Position numbers and translations under genes: made by a program. Shown one piece after another: positions 39,701-53,195 of a stretch of DNA of 64,000 nucleotides. The stretch comes from Steromphala cineraria. Lineage: Eukaryota; Mollusca; Gastropoda; Trochida; Trochidae. The notes beneath the pieces were generated by a model. That model was given only the letters and a program-made list of their open reading frames with translations, searched no databases and was not told where the DNA came from. The DNA is taken from the NCBI GenBank assembly GCA_916613615.1, contig OU744725.1:52819575-52883574 (forward strand), in the 5' to 3' direction. The first letter of the stretch is position 1. Every line of letters starts with the position of its first letter.

Positions 39701-42349
39701 TTATGCAGGTATGCTCTGGAAATTTCAACAAGTTAAATAACATTCTATGGCCAAGAAAAATAATTCTTGTTTCGTTTGTGCCTTCGGAATAATTGCCACA
39801 TTTTCGTATGTTACCATTTACAAAACATTCGTTTAGCAGTAAACTCTAAACCTCTGCTAAACTTCTTTATGTTTACAAAAAATAATAATGATCATTGATC
39901 AATCGTGGTTTGTATATGGACACAAGTGGGATCTTCAATTATTGTCCAACGTGAAAGTACAATTTTTAACATAAAAATAAAGAGGTTAATCATTCTTCAA
40001 TGCTTGTTATTTCTATTGTGCCGGAGTTTAGAATCAAGGGAGTACTAACTTTTTCAAAATTTACATACTTTCTTATCAGTTGATAGCACTCATCACAATT
40101 TCTGATAATTTGATTTTTGGACATAATGAAAAACGAATTCAAATAACAAATCTTAAAAAGCAATAGAATAATATACGACACATAACAACATGACCAATAC
40201 CTCCAAATATATTTGTTTTTATTCATGTGTTAAAAGCAAATACATCATAACCACAATCTCCTCAAAATATTTCAAAATATTTATATAATGCATGTTTTTA
40301 ACGTTAAATTTAAAAGTTTACTAATTAATATTTCATGCATATATATTTCATACTTTAAAAAAGATAAAGTAAAAATACTTAGTATTTCAATTTCATAAGA
40401 TTGTGGAACCTCTTTCAGAAGGTAAGCATTTAAGGCACATGGTATTAACCACAGGCCATTTTCAAATATTGAATCAAATAGTTTGTATATTACGAGCACC
40501 TAAACGACACAAAAGTAAGCCAATGCCAATGACTTTTCACTTTGTCGTCATCTTTTCACAAACTTTGCTTTCCACTTTTCTTTTGTTAAATTTGATAAAA
40601 CTCAAACCACAAAATATACCAAAGCACAAAACTGTATTGAAATATTGTCATGTTTATAATGTTGAATAAATATGAAATATAGTGAACGCATGGTATTTTA
40701 GTAAGCTTTCAGAAAGAACGTCGTAAAAGTGCCAAATTGTCATAGAATTTTCAAACATAATATTTACTACAGCCTTTATAGATATACAATGGAACAGTTT
40801 TGACATGTACACAAATAGATACTATGGATACCACCCAGTCTTCTCCGTATCCAATATACCGATTATTGATGGCACTTTGACAGTTTTACACTCTGGAGTT
40901 TAACCTTCTTCTAATGCCAATAATATTCCTAATTTTCAAGTTCATGTTAATGCTATAATGAACATCTTTTAACAAGTTAAGTGAACGAAGTGTAACGGTT
41001 TAACCCAAAATACTATACTCATTGAAGAGAAACTCTTTTTAACGGTTTTGACAGCAAGGAAATGTAGTAATTTTGTCTAATCCCTTTTTTCGAACCACTA
41101 ATCCTTGCACCTTAAACAGCAATTTTTACCTAATTACCCTAATTGTCGACGACTTATCCTTTCTTGTTCAGGTATCGTGCGAGATGATCACTATCTGCCG
41201 AAGACGGTCATAAATCGCCGATTTTCTCGAGCAGAAAATTCCCCCAAGGTTTGACCATTTTTCCAAAACAAGACAATAGTTTGACCAGTGGTCAATGTCA
41301 CTTGACTCCGTTATCTGGTCACCTGACCCTTCACTTGATGAAGTACTACCTTGAGATTTTGCACCTGGGGTGAACTAAGTGACAGATATAAACTAACGTG
41401 CAAAGAAAGGTATAACTCTCATTTCGAATCAACATAAATATACAAAATGCACAAGTATTTGAGTGAAATAAAGTTTAATAAACTGGCAGAAATCTTGAAA
41501 TCACCATAAATGGAATCTATCATTAAATCATTGTTGTAACCCCAAAATATAACAATTGTAAGGCACCATGGGTTCTCAAAACATCATACGGAAGATTAAC
41601 ACTTTCAATTAGTCCGAATGACAAAAGTAGAATTTCCTCAATATCTCTTATGAGCACCTTTGGCATCAATGCACGCAGTAAAAAATCTAACATCAAGGAA
41701 AGATTAAATTTTTTAAAAAGTGAACAGGAAATGAGAAATTCTCCGAAGGTCCTGTTTCGATGGGCTCCCTTGAATCAGTACCTGGTCAACTAGATTTAGG
41801 TATACTACTCAACAGAATTTAAGCAAGATTTGTGTACTGTTTCTTCTTTACTTTTAAAATAAGCATATCGTTAATGTTATTCATTTTTATAAATAAACAC
41901 TATCTTACTGACATGGGAATGGAACGCCGAGAGTGATGCAGTTTCTGTATTGAACTTTGATGTCAGAAGCAGGGGTTAAAGATTAAAATCACATGATGTC
42001 AGATGATTCAGGTTAAAACGATGCTGTTTTTGTGTGTAACTTTATGACTTTTTAAGTGATATGCCTTGAAGTGAAGTGCTGTATGATATTTTCCGATTTA
42101 AAAACAAAAATAGAACCCAAAATTAATCTATTTTCAAAATATATTTACAGTTTCAAAATTAGTTATGAATATGGGTATGAAAATGAAAACTAATTTCTTA
42201 TGACCTTTAATGACATTCAAAGTTGGTACAAACGATAAACATTACTTAAGAGTTCCTTAGATTCTTTTGATTTGTATATTACCCACTCATTCCTAGGTAA
42301 ACCTTAGGTGTGTTTGTCAACGATTGTCACTCTTATTGCCTCAAAAACG
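39701..42349. other. Non-coding stretch
   Basis: AT-rich. 41120-41370 is more complex (CTAATTACCCTAATTGTCG, TTTGACCAGTGGTCAATG) and may be regulatory. No gene is supported. Confidence 0.45.
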
Positions 42350-42354
42350 AAAAA

Positions 42355-42421
<67 letters not shown>

Positions 42422-42960
42422 GCTGCTACTGCTACTGCTACTGCTACTGCTACTGCTACTGCTACTGCTACTGCTACTGCTACTGCTACTGCTACTGCTA
42501 CTGCTACTGCTACTACAGTACTGTACTACTTATGTTTCAAATTACGCTTTCACTTCCACTTCCGCTACCACCACTACAACCACAACAATGTCCATTGCCA
42601 CAACACAAACTACACTACACTATTATACTACTACTACTACTAATACTACTAAAAATATTACTTCTTCTACTATTAATACTACTACTATTTCTTCCACTTC
42701 CACTACCACTACCACCCTTACCACTACCACTACCACTACCACTACCACTACCACTACCACTACCACTACCACTACCACTACCACTACCACTACCACTACC
42801 ACTACCACTACCACTACCACTACCACTACCACTACCACTACCACTACTACCACTACCACCACTACCACCACTACCACTACAGCCACAACAATGTTATTGC
42901 CACATCATCAACTACGAATACTAGTATACTACTACTACAACATATTTTCCTACTATCAAT
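42350..42960. repeat. Compound microsatellite
   Basis: (TAC)n from 42356 to about 42418, (TGCTAC)n to about 42515, a scrambled part, then (CCACTA)n from about 42700 to 42880. Frames of pure Thr, Leu, Tyr-Cys or Val across it are artefacts of the period. Confidence 0.95.
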
Positions 42961-43579
42961 ACTGAAACTAATGTGTATCAACTATCGCATTTCGTGGATC
43001 ACTATCTTACTATTGACAGGTGACAGGTGAATCATTCCGTGATTTGGAACTCTTTGATTAATGACACGCAGACATTGTAAACATTTACAGACATCAAGAG
43101 GTGTTCATTTGTTCAGTCTGTAATGTTTCCGATATGATATTAATATTTTTATGTTTATCAATTAAGTTGTAAGTCTTGGTGTTCCTGTGCAAGCCATGAC
43201 TGATTTGAAATTAACTTTATTTTAGAAAGTTATTCTTGTATAAATTCATAATATTTGTGTATCTTTCTGATAAAGAAAACCGAGAGCCTTCAGAACTTTT
43301 ACTAATAGACGTAAATCTACAATATGTTTTAGAAGTTCACTTCGTTTGATTAACTATTTGAGTGGTATAATAAGGAGTGGGAGTATAGGAAGACAAAACA
43401 AATGGAAGAACAACTTTACTTTTCACAGGCGACGTTTCGATATAGATTCTTATACCATTTTAAAGCATGAGCTTTTCATTTCTTCCTGCTTTAAATTTGT
43501 TCAAAATCATAGAAATATATGTGTAGTTAGTATGGACATCTTATCAAACACGTTAAGTTATTTCCACAATCACTTCATA
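42961..43579. other. Non-coding stretch
   Basis: AT-rich; an 82-codon frame at 43346-43594 has no recognisable domain. Confidence 0.5.
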
Positions 43580-43941
43580 TTAAAGGGATATTAACACATT
43601 TTTAGGGGGATTATAAGGGGATGTCAGAAAAATTAAAATTAATGGTTCCAATTGAAAGACAATGTATTTAAACTAAATGGAGAATTATGATTCAAATATA
43701 TAACGTAAAGTTTAGCCATGCGATTCTTTTTTTTACACAAAATGAATTAAAGGTGTTCACACAAAATGGCCGCCAATGGATTTTATGTGAATCTTCATAC
43801 TTTGTCCTCTGACTATGGATGATTGGCTTGTGTAATGAGACTTTTGACACTGTCAAAATTATACATTTAGAATAAACTAACAATTATCAGTGAAAAGTTT
43901 AAAATATAAAATTGTCAAAAAGCGTGCTACTGCCCCTTTAA
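43580..43941. mobile_element. TTAA-bordered MITE, family A copy 2
   Basis: Same orientation as 15272-15613 with matching interior (GGTTCCAATTGAAAGACAAT). The left terminus is mutated (AGGGATATTAACACATTTTT), while the right CGTGCTACTGCCCCT-TTAA is intact. Confidence 0.8.
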
Positions 43942-46900
43942 CAAATTACGATTCTGCAGTTGGTTGCGTGCTAATAAAATTAAAGAGACACTCCGTGAGT
44001 TGTTTATGGGCAGATATGCAAAAGTCTATAAATGCTGTAATGTGATTGAAAAGTATCGCCTGTTGTAGAAAAGAATCCTTTCAGAGCCAGTCGACGATGT
44101 ATAGCTACGCCAGGAGGCTTTGAAGTGGTGGAAATGATCGAAACTGGACAATCAGTCAAACGTAATTTTGGAAACTTATCTACATCAATCCGAATGACAT
44201 TTACAAGTCGATAATGTTTGATAGGTTTTATGACAAGTATTCATGCTAACTGGACGTTTCAATTTGGCTTCTATGAACATATATGGATATTATAAAATTT
44301 TCATTGAAAAAAAGTTTGTTTTTTATTTAAATGGCATTTGGGTATCAAAAAGGTGTGATGTTTTGAATTTATACCATTTATTATGTCATCCTAAATCGTT
44401 AGAAAATAAACAAGGTGTTTACATTCTAATGTCATTTGGAGATGCATAGATGAGATTTTGTGAATCTATATCATAAATTATGTCATCCTAAATCCAACAT
44501 GTATTGAAAATGACAGAGAGACTCTTAAAAAATAGATATTGTTAATAATATCAATACATCTATTTATTCATGGTAGTTGTCACACAGTAAATAAATGGTA
44601 TAAATCAGAGGAAAGTGGGTATCGGTCGTGAGTTTAGTCTCCTTATAAGATTTTCCTCCTTCCCGTTAAAAACATTTGTCATAGTGCTAATCTAACGGAA
44701 CTGATTGTCCTTTTGGTACGTGACAGGTTGATCCAGGATTCGAACTCGGACAATATGTACCCGTGACATATAATAACTCCTGCACCGGGAGAGAACCCCC
44801 GCTAATGGTTCCCCCAAACCACATATGAAAGCCAAGATGTGATAGGGATTAGCAGGACAGAGGATGGTAGATTGGTTTACAATGCAACGAGTGTTTAAGT
44901 CACCTTTAATACGCTGACTCACCTGTGCAAGACAGCAATCAGTCGTGAGTCATTTACAGGTAGATCGTCTTCCACCCCCGTCTTAGGGTCATCTCGGACA
45001 TGACTGACCTTGAGGTGACCACTTTTAAAAGTAAATTTTCAGTTATTAAGTAAAATGTCACACTGTCATTTTCATTTTCATTCCCTTCTAGATAAGGTCA
45101 TGACTTGCTGAACTGGCCATGTAGTTAATATTTTCTTAAAAAACTTATTTAAACAAAAGTAATTAGAAACGGCAAGATTTGCGTGAAAGCAACTGGTAAA
45201 CCTTTCGGACAGATATAAAACCTCTTTTTTTCCGTTCAAAGACTTGAAAATGAATTAGGAACTAAAAACTGACATAATTTTCTAAAACCAACTTACGCTA
45301 TGGTAAGATATGAGTAACACGTGTGTAAGCGGGCATCTCACAATGCTTATCCATTCAAATATTGACATATCTTAAAACAAAAAGAAAAGGTGGTCTTTGG
45401 ATAAGCATTTGTTTCCTATTTCTTAAAAATGATCCACCAAGGTTTTAAAGTTTTGCTTGACAAAGTTAACTTAAGTGACCATAAAGATTTTTGAAGATAT
45501 AATGTTATAGATGACAGAGTTTTACATTTTGTTGTTTTGGAATGTTCTGTCAGACACAAAAGTTTCATTTTAAAAGTATATTCCTGTCTTTACATCTCGA
45601 AATTCAGTTAATTGTACACAACCAAATTATAATGAGACTTGACAACTAGGCAACGTATCACAAGGATTTTTTCTTTTTCTTGCCCTAATAATTCAACATT
45701 TCGAAACAAACATTCGGAACTTAACAATTTAAACAAACCCCTTAAAACCTCGTGTATATAAGAAACCTTTTGAACATTATATTAGTAGAACACGTTGACT
45801 TGTATTAATATTTTAAAATAACATAAGTATAGTGTTTCAATATTTATCCCATGACGTGGACACAGCCAATATCAAACATGTAACCCCAAAGGCCATTATT
45901 CTAATAAATATATATATTACGTGATGGAAGACAGTCGAGCTTAGTAATGTGTCTACATGGTTAGTTATACCATCCATGGGCTGTTGGTACCTGCAAGGTA
46001 TCCTTGGTCATTATTTAATTAAATTTGTCTGAAAGTCATGGTACTTCATCATTTGGACAGAACTATTGGACACCCTAGTAGTTGAGGAGGTTAAGTAGTC
46101 GTCTCAATGTGTACCGTACACGCACAATAACCATGATGTACTCCACTGTATACCTGATAAAGAGATTATCATGTCTTGTACAAAAACGTTATTTACAAGT
46201 TTCAAAGTTATAAAAGTTACAATACATTATATTGTTATTGGCCCTTTAAGATGTGTTAAACTACTATGTACAGTCATCATTTTGGAAAAGATAATCTGTG
46301 ATGAACTGTTAATGAAATATTTCTGATATTCTTTGTATTTACCCTTTTTTTTCAAGACCCATTGTCTTGCTGAATGCTGAAAACGGTGTTGGTATCTAAA
46401 CGTCGCATTTCTTTGCAATAAAGAAGTTGTAAACCCATATATTTGTATTTCTTCATCAAACCAACTTCTAAAATGCCACTCAGGGAAGTTACAGTGTTAC
46501 TTGATTTACAATAGCCATATTGATTTCCTTTGGGGTTGGACAAAATGCTGAAAAAAATACGTTTTATTTTAGAAACAAGTCAATACTAGCTTTTTTAGAA
46601 AAATTAATATTAAATTATGTATTATTTCTACGTCTTGATAAGTTTGTTATGCCAATCGATTAGATGTCAAATATCTTACACGATGAGCATACTAAAGATA
46701 TATGGCTTAGTTACGTTCGTGTGATGAAATCTAAAGTGGTTTTAATACTGTAAAGATTTTCAAGATGTTGCAAATAATTTTGTATATCGTATGTAAAACG
46801 TATGATAAAACGAATATCATTAGCAGATACAGACGGGGGTGCTGAAGTGCGTATCCCCCAAAAGAGAGTTTCATATATATAATACTAGTTGTAAGTGTCA

Positions 46901-47183
46901 TTCATGATAAAACAAACAAGAGTATATGCCAGGCAACATGAATGCAGTAAATATTTGTTGCTCCAAAGTGTCATCTTCAATACTTGAACTCTTGGCACCG
47001 TTGATATCCATAATATTCTTTGAAATAACAACGGATTTGCCTTTAAACTTTACACATTATCTCAATATAAAGTATACTTTTCGAATGCCAAATATATATC
47101 TAAGGCATGTCAACAGAGACTTAAAACATGAAAAATCTGTAAAATTCTCATTTTCTTTTAATTGTTCTTGCCCGAGTAAATCT
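43942..47183. other. Non-coding stretch with one SINE-like piece
   Basis: On the minus strand around 44715-44760, GAGTTCGAATCCTGGATC looks like a tRNA-type B box from a SINE. TTATGTCATCCTAAATC occurs twice near 44382 and 44478. No gene. Confidence 0.4.
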
Positions 47184-47400
47184 TTAAATGGACAGTCCTA
47201 TCGGGGTAGTTTTTGTCGAAACGAAATTCGCTTGTGACTTCTTTATCAAGTTATCAAATATAAATAAACAAAAATGTTGCCCAGTAACACGTTTTAACCT
47301 AGTGGTATTATAATCATGTATAAATAGCAATATGCATAAACTTAAATATCCCCTTGAATTCGTTTCGACAATACATACCCCGATAGGATCTTCCCTTTAA
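47184..47400. mobile_element. 217-bp TTAA-bordered MITE, family B
   Basis: Left TTAAATGGACAGTCCTATCG and GGGTAGTTTTTGTCGAAACG; right CGTTTCGACAATACATACCC then CGATAGGATCTTCCCTTTAA. The ends are clear inverted repeats with TTAA at both edges. Confidence 0.8.
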
Positions 47401-48555
47401 AGTAAGAAGGATAATATTTCTGATATCGATTATATTCTTTGTAAAGAGACAATTTAAGAAATACTAACAAAGGGCACTTTTCTTTTTTAAATTACTTTCT
47501 TATCTCTTTAATAAGTGGTATCTTTTTTCCCGAAAACATTTTTAGAATCAATAGAGCTGTAATTTAATTTTAAATTTTATAATATCACATCTAAATTTTG
47601 AAACAATGAAGGTAGGCTCTTCTGAACGAATTGGTTAACGCTTCGGCTTTTCCTTCTTTTTGTAATACTATGCTAATGCGCCATGATATGATAAAACGAT
47701 GATTGATGGTTTATCATGATCTTTTCATATAGTAATTTCTAAGATTACAAAGGATGAATTGGATTTTCTTCTTTTGAGAAAGGAAAACAGTTAATTTGTT
47801 TTTTTGATAATTTTTTTCGTATCTGCACTTTGTGACAAAGGGAAAGAAAATTCTAACATAACCTTTAGATGAAAGAAGAAATATACAGAAAGGACATTGT
47901 TAGAATCAGAAACGAAGAATTATGTCCTAAAAGTGTAACGCGTACGAAATACCTACAGTTAATTTAAATGTTATGTAACCCGTCTAGGACTTCATTACTG
48001 AATCCGGTACCAGGCAGGATTTTATGGAATGATAACTAATCTATAATCAAGAGCAGGAAAAAGCCACCTGGACAAAAGTCACCTAGGTCATGATCCACGT
48101 AGGACAAAATCCGCCCACATATTTACCATAATATATTATTATGAAATGGATATAATTAATTACTCTATATACGTATAGGATATTAATCGACTTCGCCCGG
48201 GTCCGCCATTTTGTTTTATTTTTGCATTACGTGAAATTGATGATAAACGGATGTTTTTGCATTCCTAAATTTTCAAATAATATATTTAGACTCATACCAA
48301 AGTGCCTTAGGGTTCCGTATAAGAATTCACACTTTAAAATGAAAATGAGTCACATTTTCAAATGTAATTCTAAATATTATTGATAATAAGATGTCGCATC
48401 TAGAAAAAAATAGGAATGTCCCCCCTCAATTTCGTTTTGTCAGATAAACCCCGATAGAACTCTCCTTTTAATAAAAAGTTTGGTTATCCATTCAGATTTT
48501 TAACCATTCACAGAGCAACTACGACTTGGTAATGTGGAACTTATGTTTTCAACTA
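47401..48555. other. Non-coding stretch
   Basis: AT-rich. 48418-48473 (TTTCGTTTTGTCAGATAAAC, CCCGATAGAACTCTCC) looks like one end of another family-B element whose other end I could not place. Confidence 0.4.
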
Positions 48556-48556
48556 A

Positions 48557-48785
48557 AAAAAGCAGTCAAACGGGGTATTTTTTTATGGAAACATAAATCA
48601 AGAAGACTCTCATGTTTATACATATAGTGAATATTAGAAATAAAATGTTGACCTCAATTACCAATTACTGATTACTATAAGTTATGTGTGAAATGGTCAT
48701 GTAATAATCGTGATAATATAAATAATATAAACTTGAATGTCCCTTTGAATTTTGTTTCCGCAGAAATTACCCTATAGGACTGTAT
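48557..48785. mobile_element. Family B MITE, diverged copy
   Basis: Left GCAGTCAAACGGGGTATTTT with TATGGAAACATAAATC; right GAATTTTGTTTCCGCAGAAA then TTACCCTATAGGACTGT. Diverged ends, TTAA lost. Confidence 0.55.
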
Positions 48786-49113
48786 AACAATATTCATGAA
48801 ATTAGAATGCATTGTGGTGTAAGCAAAGCATTTGAAAAAATAACAACCAGAAATGATTTCTGAACTTTATTCACAAGACTGATGGGAATGAAGATAAATA
48901 ATCATGGCAAGTTTGAGACGTTTTATTCAGGACCAAGGTCAACCAAGGTCAGTCAAGTTGATGGCAAGGTCATTGCCAAGTTGCGTTTTAATTGTGGGCC
49001 ATTGGCTTAGCCCTTGCAACTAGCCATAACATACTAAACAACCAGTTGCACAATTTGACCATAATATTACATATTTACAACCATAAATACACTTTTGAGC
49101 ATAGGACATTACT

Positions 49114-49276
49114 CAAAGAGACACGATTACGTGGTAAATTCATGTGGAAACAATACCTTTAGATACATCTTTTCTCTCAGCTTGACTTTGTTGATAATAT
49201 GGATTTATAAGAAAAAGAAATTAATCCCTCCGAGTTTTGTTTCCCCATAAATTACCTATATATCTACTGTCCCTTT
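49114..49276. mobile_element. Family B-like MITE, short diverged copy
   Basis: Left CAAAGAGACACGATTACG with TCATGTGGAAACAATACC; right GAGTTTTGTTTCCCCATAAA and TACTGTCCCTTTA. Shared outline with family B but low identity. Confidence 0.4.
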
Positions 49277-49600
49277 ATAGAAATATTGAAAAGTCTTCTC
49301 AGCACCTTGCGACTTTTTATATTGAACAAATTTATTGTCATGATGAATTCAAATCATTTAAGATACACAATTATAGTGAATAAGCTAGATAAACACATTT
49401 TCTGAGCGAATTAGTTAATTCAGTGTACAGATTCAAAGTACCTTTAACTTCATTCAGTACATGACATACCATCATATCGTATGTCATAGTTTCTTTTCCT
49501 GGATATATAAACATCTATTATCCCTACCAAAATACCACTATATTCCCTATATATAGATGAAAAGAATAAGTCAATGTGAAGAAAATAAGACATCTTCTCT

Positions 49601-49925
49601 AAAAGGGGCAGTAGCACGTTTTATGAAAATTTTATGTTTTCTATTTTTTACTGATAATTGTACATTAATGCTAAATGTATTATTTTTATAGTGTCAAAAA
49701 TCTCATTACACAAACCAATCATCCAAAATCTGAGAACAAATTATAAAGATTCACATATCGTCCATTGGCAGCCATTTTTGTGTTAACACCTTAAATTCAT
49801 TTTGTATAAGAAAAGGGAATCACATTGCAATTATTTGATTTATTACTGCCTCATTTAGGTTAAATACATTGTTTTTCAATTGGAACCATTTATTTTCCCC
49901 TGAAAATGTGCTACTGCTCCTTTAA
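49601..49925. mobile_element. TTAA-bordered MITE, family A copy 3 (inverted)
   Basis: AGGGGCAGTAGCACGTTTT at the left and TGTGCTACTGCTCCT-TTAA at the right. The interior is reverse-complemented relative to copies 1 and 2 (ATTGTTTTTCAATTGGAACC). The left border reads TAAA. Confidence 0.8.
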
Positions 49926-50801
49926 CATCTATGACATACCATATGTTTCTTAAAGACAGTTTTATATTTCTTTGGGTAACATTTTTGAATATCTTCTTTA
50001 CATCATGAACAAATAGGCGTTTATTTAAAAAAAACTTCAAAATATTTTTTTACAATACATAAAAATTAAGCATATCAGAAATATGTTGACAACTTCTTTA
50101 TTGCAAAGATGTGACAGTTTGTTGTAAATACTAACTATTGTTTAAACTAAGTGAACTTTTTTAAATGAATAATTTGTAATCCAAAAAGCTTGTTTCTCTG
50201 TTACAATTTCTAAACTGCCTTTCAAGTAAGAAGTACAATTGCATCTCATTATGTGAAGACTTGATAGGCCGAAACCTTGATAAATCATGATTATTTTCAG
50301 TTTCAACATTATTTTTGTAACAGAATTGTTAAATTAGTAAAAACTTTGTTAGAGATTCAACCTTTAAATATTAACAATTCTTGAACTTTTACCTATCATA
50401 GTTGCAGGACTTTTCATGGTCCTTCAAATTTTGCACCTTTATATGACTTTTCAAACTCAGGTAAAACCTTTTTGCTTCTCTGGTATCATGAATATTTTTT
50501 TATTTTGACTTTATTAATAACATGGTGCTAAGTCAATAAGTGATTTACCTTTTTGAGTGGCAACAGAAATCACAAGTTATAAACAAAAGAAACAATCTGG
50601 GGATAAACATTGGCTATATCCAGAATCTGTATGACCAACAGGTGAAGGATGGAATGCAACCAATGCTATGTCTACGAATTTTCCTTTCTTTCTACATAAA
50701 ACAAAATAGATGATTATTTGATGAAATGATGAATTTTATGATGAAAAGTTTTATGACGTGAGACATCTGGTATTTGGAATTAAGTTATCTAATATAATAT
50801 C
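49926..50801. other. Non-coding stretch
   Basis: AT-rich, nothing recognised. Confidence 0.5.
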
Positions 50802-51006
50802 TTAAAGGAATACTATAATCGGGGTATTTCATGTAATAACAAAATAAGCATATAAGTTTTGTGTAACATTTTCATAAAAGTAGGTTTCATTCCAATATTT
50901 TTCAAATGGGTTGAATTTTGTATCATGCATAAATAGCATAAAGATGAAAACAGGATTTTTATTATTTCATTTTCTTAAAAACACCCCGATTAGACTATCC
51001 CTTTAA
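50802..51006. mobile_element. 205-bp TTAA-bordered MITE, family B
   Basis: Left TTAAAGGAATACTATAATCG then GGGTATTTC; right ACACCCCGATTAGACTATCC then CTTTAA. TTAA lies at both edges. Confidence 0.7.
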
Positions 51007-51097
51007 CAAAGTACACACTGTAAACATTCAGCGTGCTTGCGTTACAGTTGTAAATAAATAAATAGCACTTGTCTTCTCTCAAAAGCTATATATACGC

Positions 51098-51143
51098 ATA
51101 AACAAATAAACAAATAAACAAATAAACAAATAAACAAATAAAC
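51098..51143. repeat. (AAATAAAC)n microsatellite
   Basis: Nearly perfect 8-bp repeat, about 6 copies. Confidence 0.9.
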
Positions 51144-51587
51144 CACCAATACATGGATCTAATACTGAACAAAATCAGTGATTGTCAAAAATCATAAGCA
51201 AAAAACAGTAGACGTAAAATCATTGTCGAAGTACTAACACATAAATATAAAGCTATCTTTGAAATCTATGATAATTGTTTCTATGTACATCATTTTATAT
51301 TTGAGCATAACTTTATCATAAAGTGTATTTATTACTGTGATTTTTACTGGTCAGATTTTGTAAATCAGAATTTGATTGAAATAAATAGAATGTGAAAAAA
51401 TCAAAATCAAACATAAAATAAATATTAAATAGCTTTAATATGAATAATTTTTACCTTCTTGTAAAAAAGCTAACAGTCTCTACAACATCATTGTATAAAA
51501 TTAATGTGCTACTTTGAAGAACCAGGTCATCAATAAAAACTTTATCTCTATATCCCTTCTTGTTCCAATTTTGTCTTATATATTTCA

Positions 51588-51700
51588 TATTTCAATGGAA
51601 TTTCATATTTCAATGAAATTTCAAATTTCATGTTTCAATGAAATTTCAAATTTCATATTTCAATGAAATTTCATATTTCATATTTCATATTTCAATTATC
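51588..51700. repeat. Tandem ATTTCAATGAAATTTCA repeat
   Basis: Overlapping words of TTTCAATGAAATTTCA and TTTCATA in ~25-30-bp steps. The word is self-complementary in part, so this may fold. Confidence 0.8.
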
Positions 51701-53079
51701 CCATTTTAAGTGTTAATTGAAACAATATGAACTACGTGACATACTTTTTGTATTTTTGGCAAGACAAACATGATATATTTATTCGAACAACATGGTTATA
51801 ACTACAAATATAAGCTGAAGTCAATTTTGTATGTGCCGTATTTCATCTAAATAGAGCCATGGATAATTCTCAGAGAATCTAGCTGACATATGACCTTTGG
51901 TACTTAAAATAATAAAAGATTTCTCTAATAAATTCATGGATAAACCTTTAATAATGAAAGTAATGCCAGTTTTCTGGTCTGGGCCACCTTTTAGTGTTAC
52001 AACTCAATGTTTCCAGTGATAAGATATACATCGTTCCTCATATTCCATATTGCAATATATTGCGATACAGTAACGTGTATTGGTACTTTTCAAATCAAAG
52101 ATTTTGCATAAGAACAACCATCATTGCTTAGAAGTGTGTCGTTTTGGAAATTCGAGATTTTCAATTACTGGCTATGAAGTAAAACATGTTAAAACTTTGC
52201 GATTCAATACTTTGTTTACAACTTTCTGTAATTGTTTGGTTGTTCATTGACATTACAACATTTATAGATGAAATTTGTGGATTCTACAACATCCGATATA
52301 TTGGATATTTTAAGAAGTGTGTACCGGAAAACATTTTCTGAAAATCGCTAATTTTTTTTTTCTGTGATACGATAGATGTATAGATAACGAGGCTGATTCT
52401 CTTTGTGACGTCACAACAATGGGTGTGTCATGATACTTATTGTGTTGTTTCTGTATTGCAATATACCAATAATGCCGCACACCCTTTATGAGTACTAACA
52501 GCAGCTTCCCCTGCAGGGTGTAACTATGGCAAAACTTCATCACTGGCTTACTTAACCTTGTTGTTGGGCTTCAAACTTTGTGGTTTGAATTCAGCATCCT
52601 TTTTTTTTCGATATGTTCAATTTGTGTCATTTATTTCTTAATTTGCTTATTTAGACATCACCAAGGCCCTAATAAGGGAAAATAGGGTACATATTGAACG
52701 AAACAACATCTGGTAACCAATGACTGCTAATTCTTAACTAATATGTGATAGATCAAATTTGCATAAAGATGAAATGGTTCATCTCCTTGTGGGAAGATAA
52801 GGTGATTGGATTTTCATTACAACATTGGCAAAGATTTCTCTTATCTATTGAAATTGATTTTTTTACAGATTTGAATTATGACATTGTATAATATCACTCT
52901 GTCAATACACAAAAACAATAAATAAATTGTGGTCCATACATACACACTCATAATAACAGAGAAAATAGTTCATGACACAGAATGTTCATACAATATTTGT
53001 TCCATGGGACTATATTTATCCACTGTGAATAACAATCTCCTTGAGTTTCACCCAGCAAGGAATCCATTCACACATATTA
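51701..53079. other. Non-coding stretch downstream of AhR
   Basis: AT-rich, probably 3' flank or UTR of AhR. A 77-codon minus frame at 52310-52543 has no recognisable domain. Confidence 0.45.
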
Positions 53080-53150
53080 TTCAAGGTCAAGGTCATCAAA
53101 TTTGACCTTTGGTTCAGTGAAGGTTACAAGTTCAAGGTCACATATACTTC
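53080..53150. promoter_or_regulatory. Cluster of AGGTCA nuclear-receptor-like half sites
   Basis: Downstream of the AhR stop, in the probable 3' UTR, the plus strand has TTCAAGGTCAAGGTCATC, TTTGACCTTTG and TTCAAGGTCAC within about 70 bp. AGGTCA/TCAAGGTCA are monomer half sites for orphan nuclear receptors. Sequence only; AAGGTCA is also a common low-complexity word. Confidence 0.25.
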
Positions 53151-53195
53151 CGATCCAGAGAGATCCAGCATAGATTATAATTGTTATTTTTATTG

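Noticed and set aside
42308..42965. Poly-Tyr/Leu/Thr/Val frames up to 213 codons
   Set aside because: Products of (TAC)n and (CCACTA)n microsatellites.
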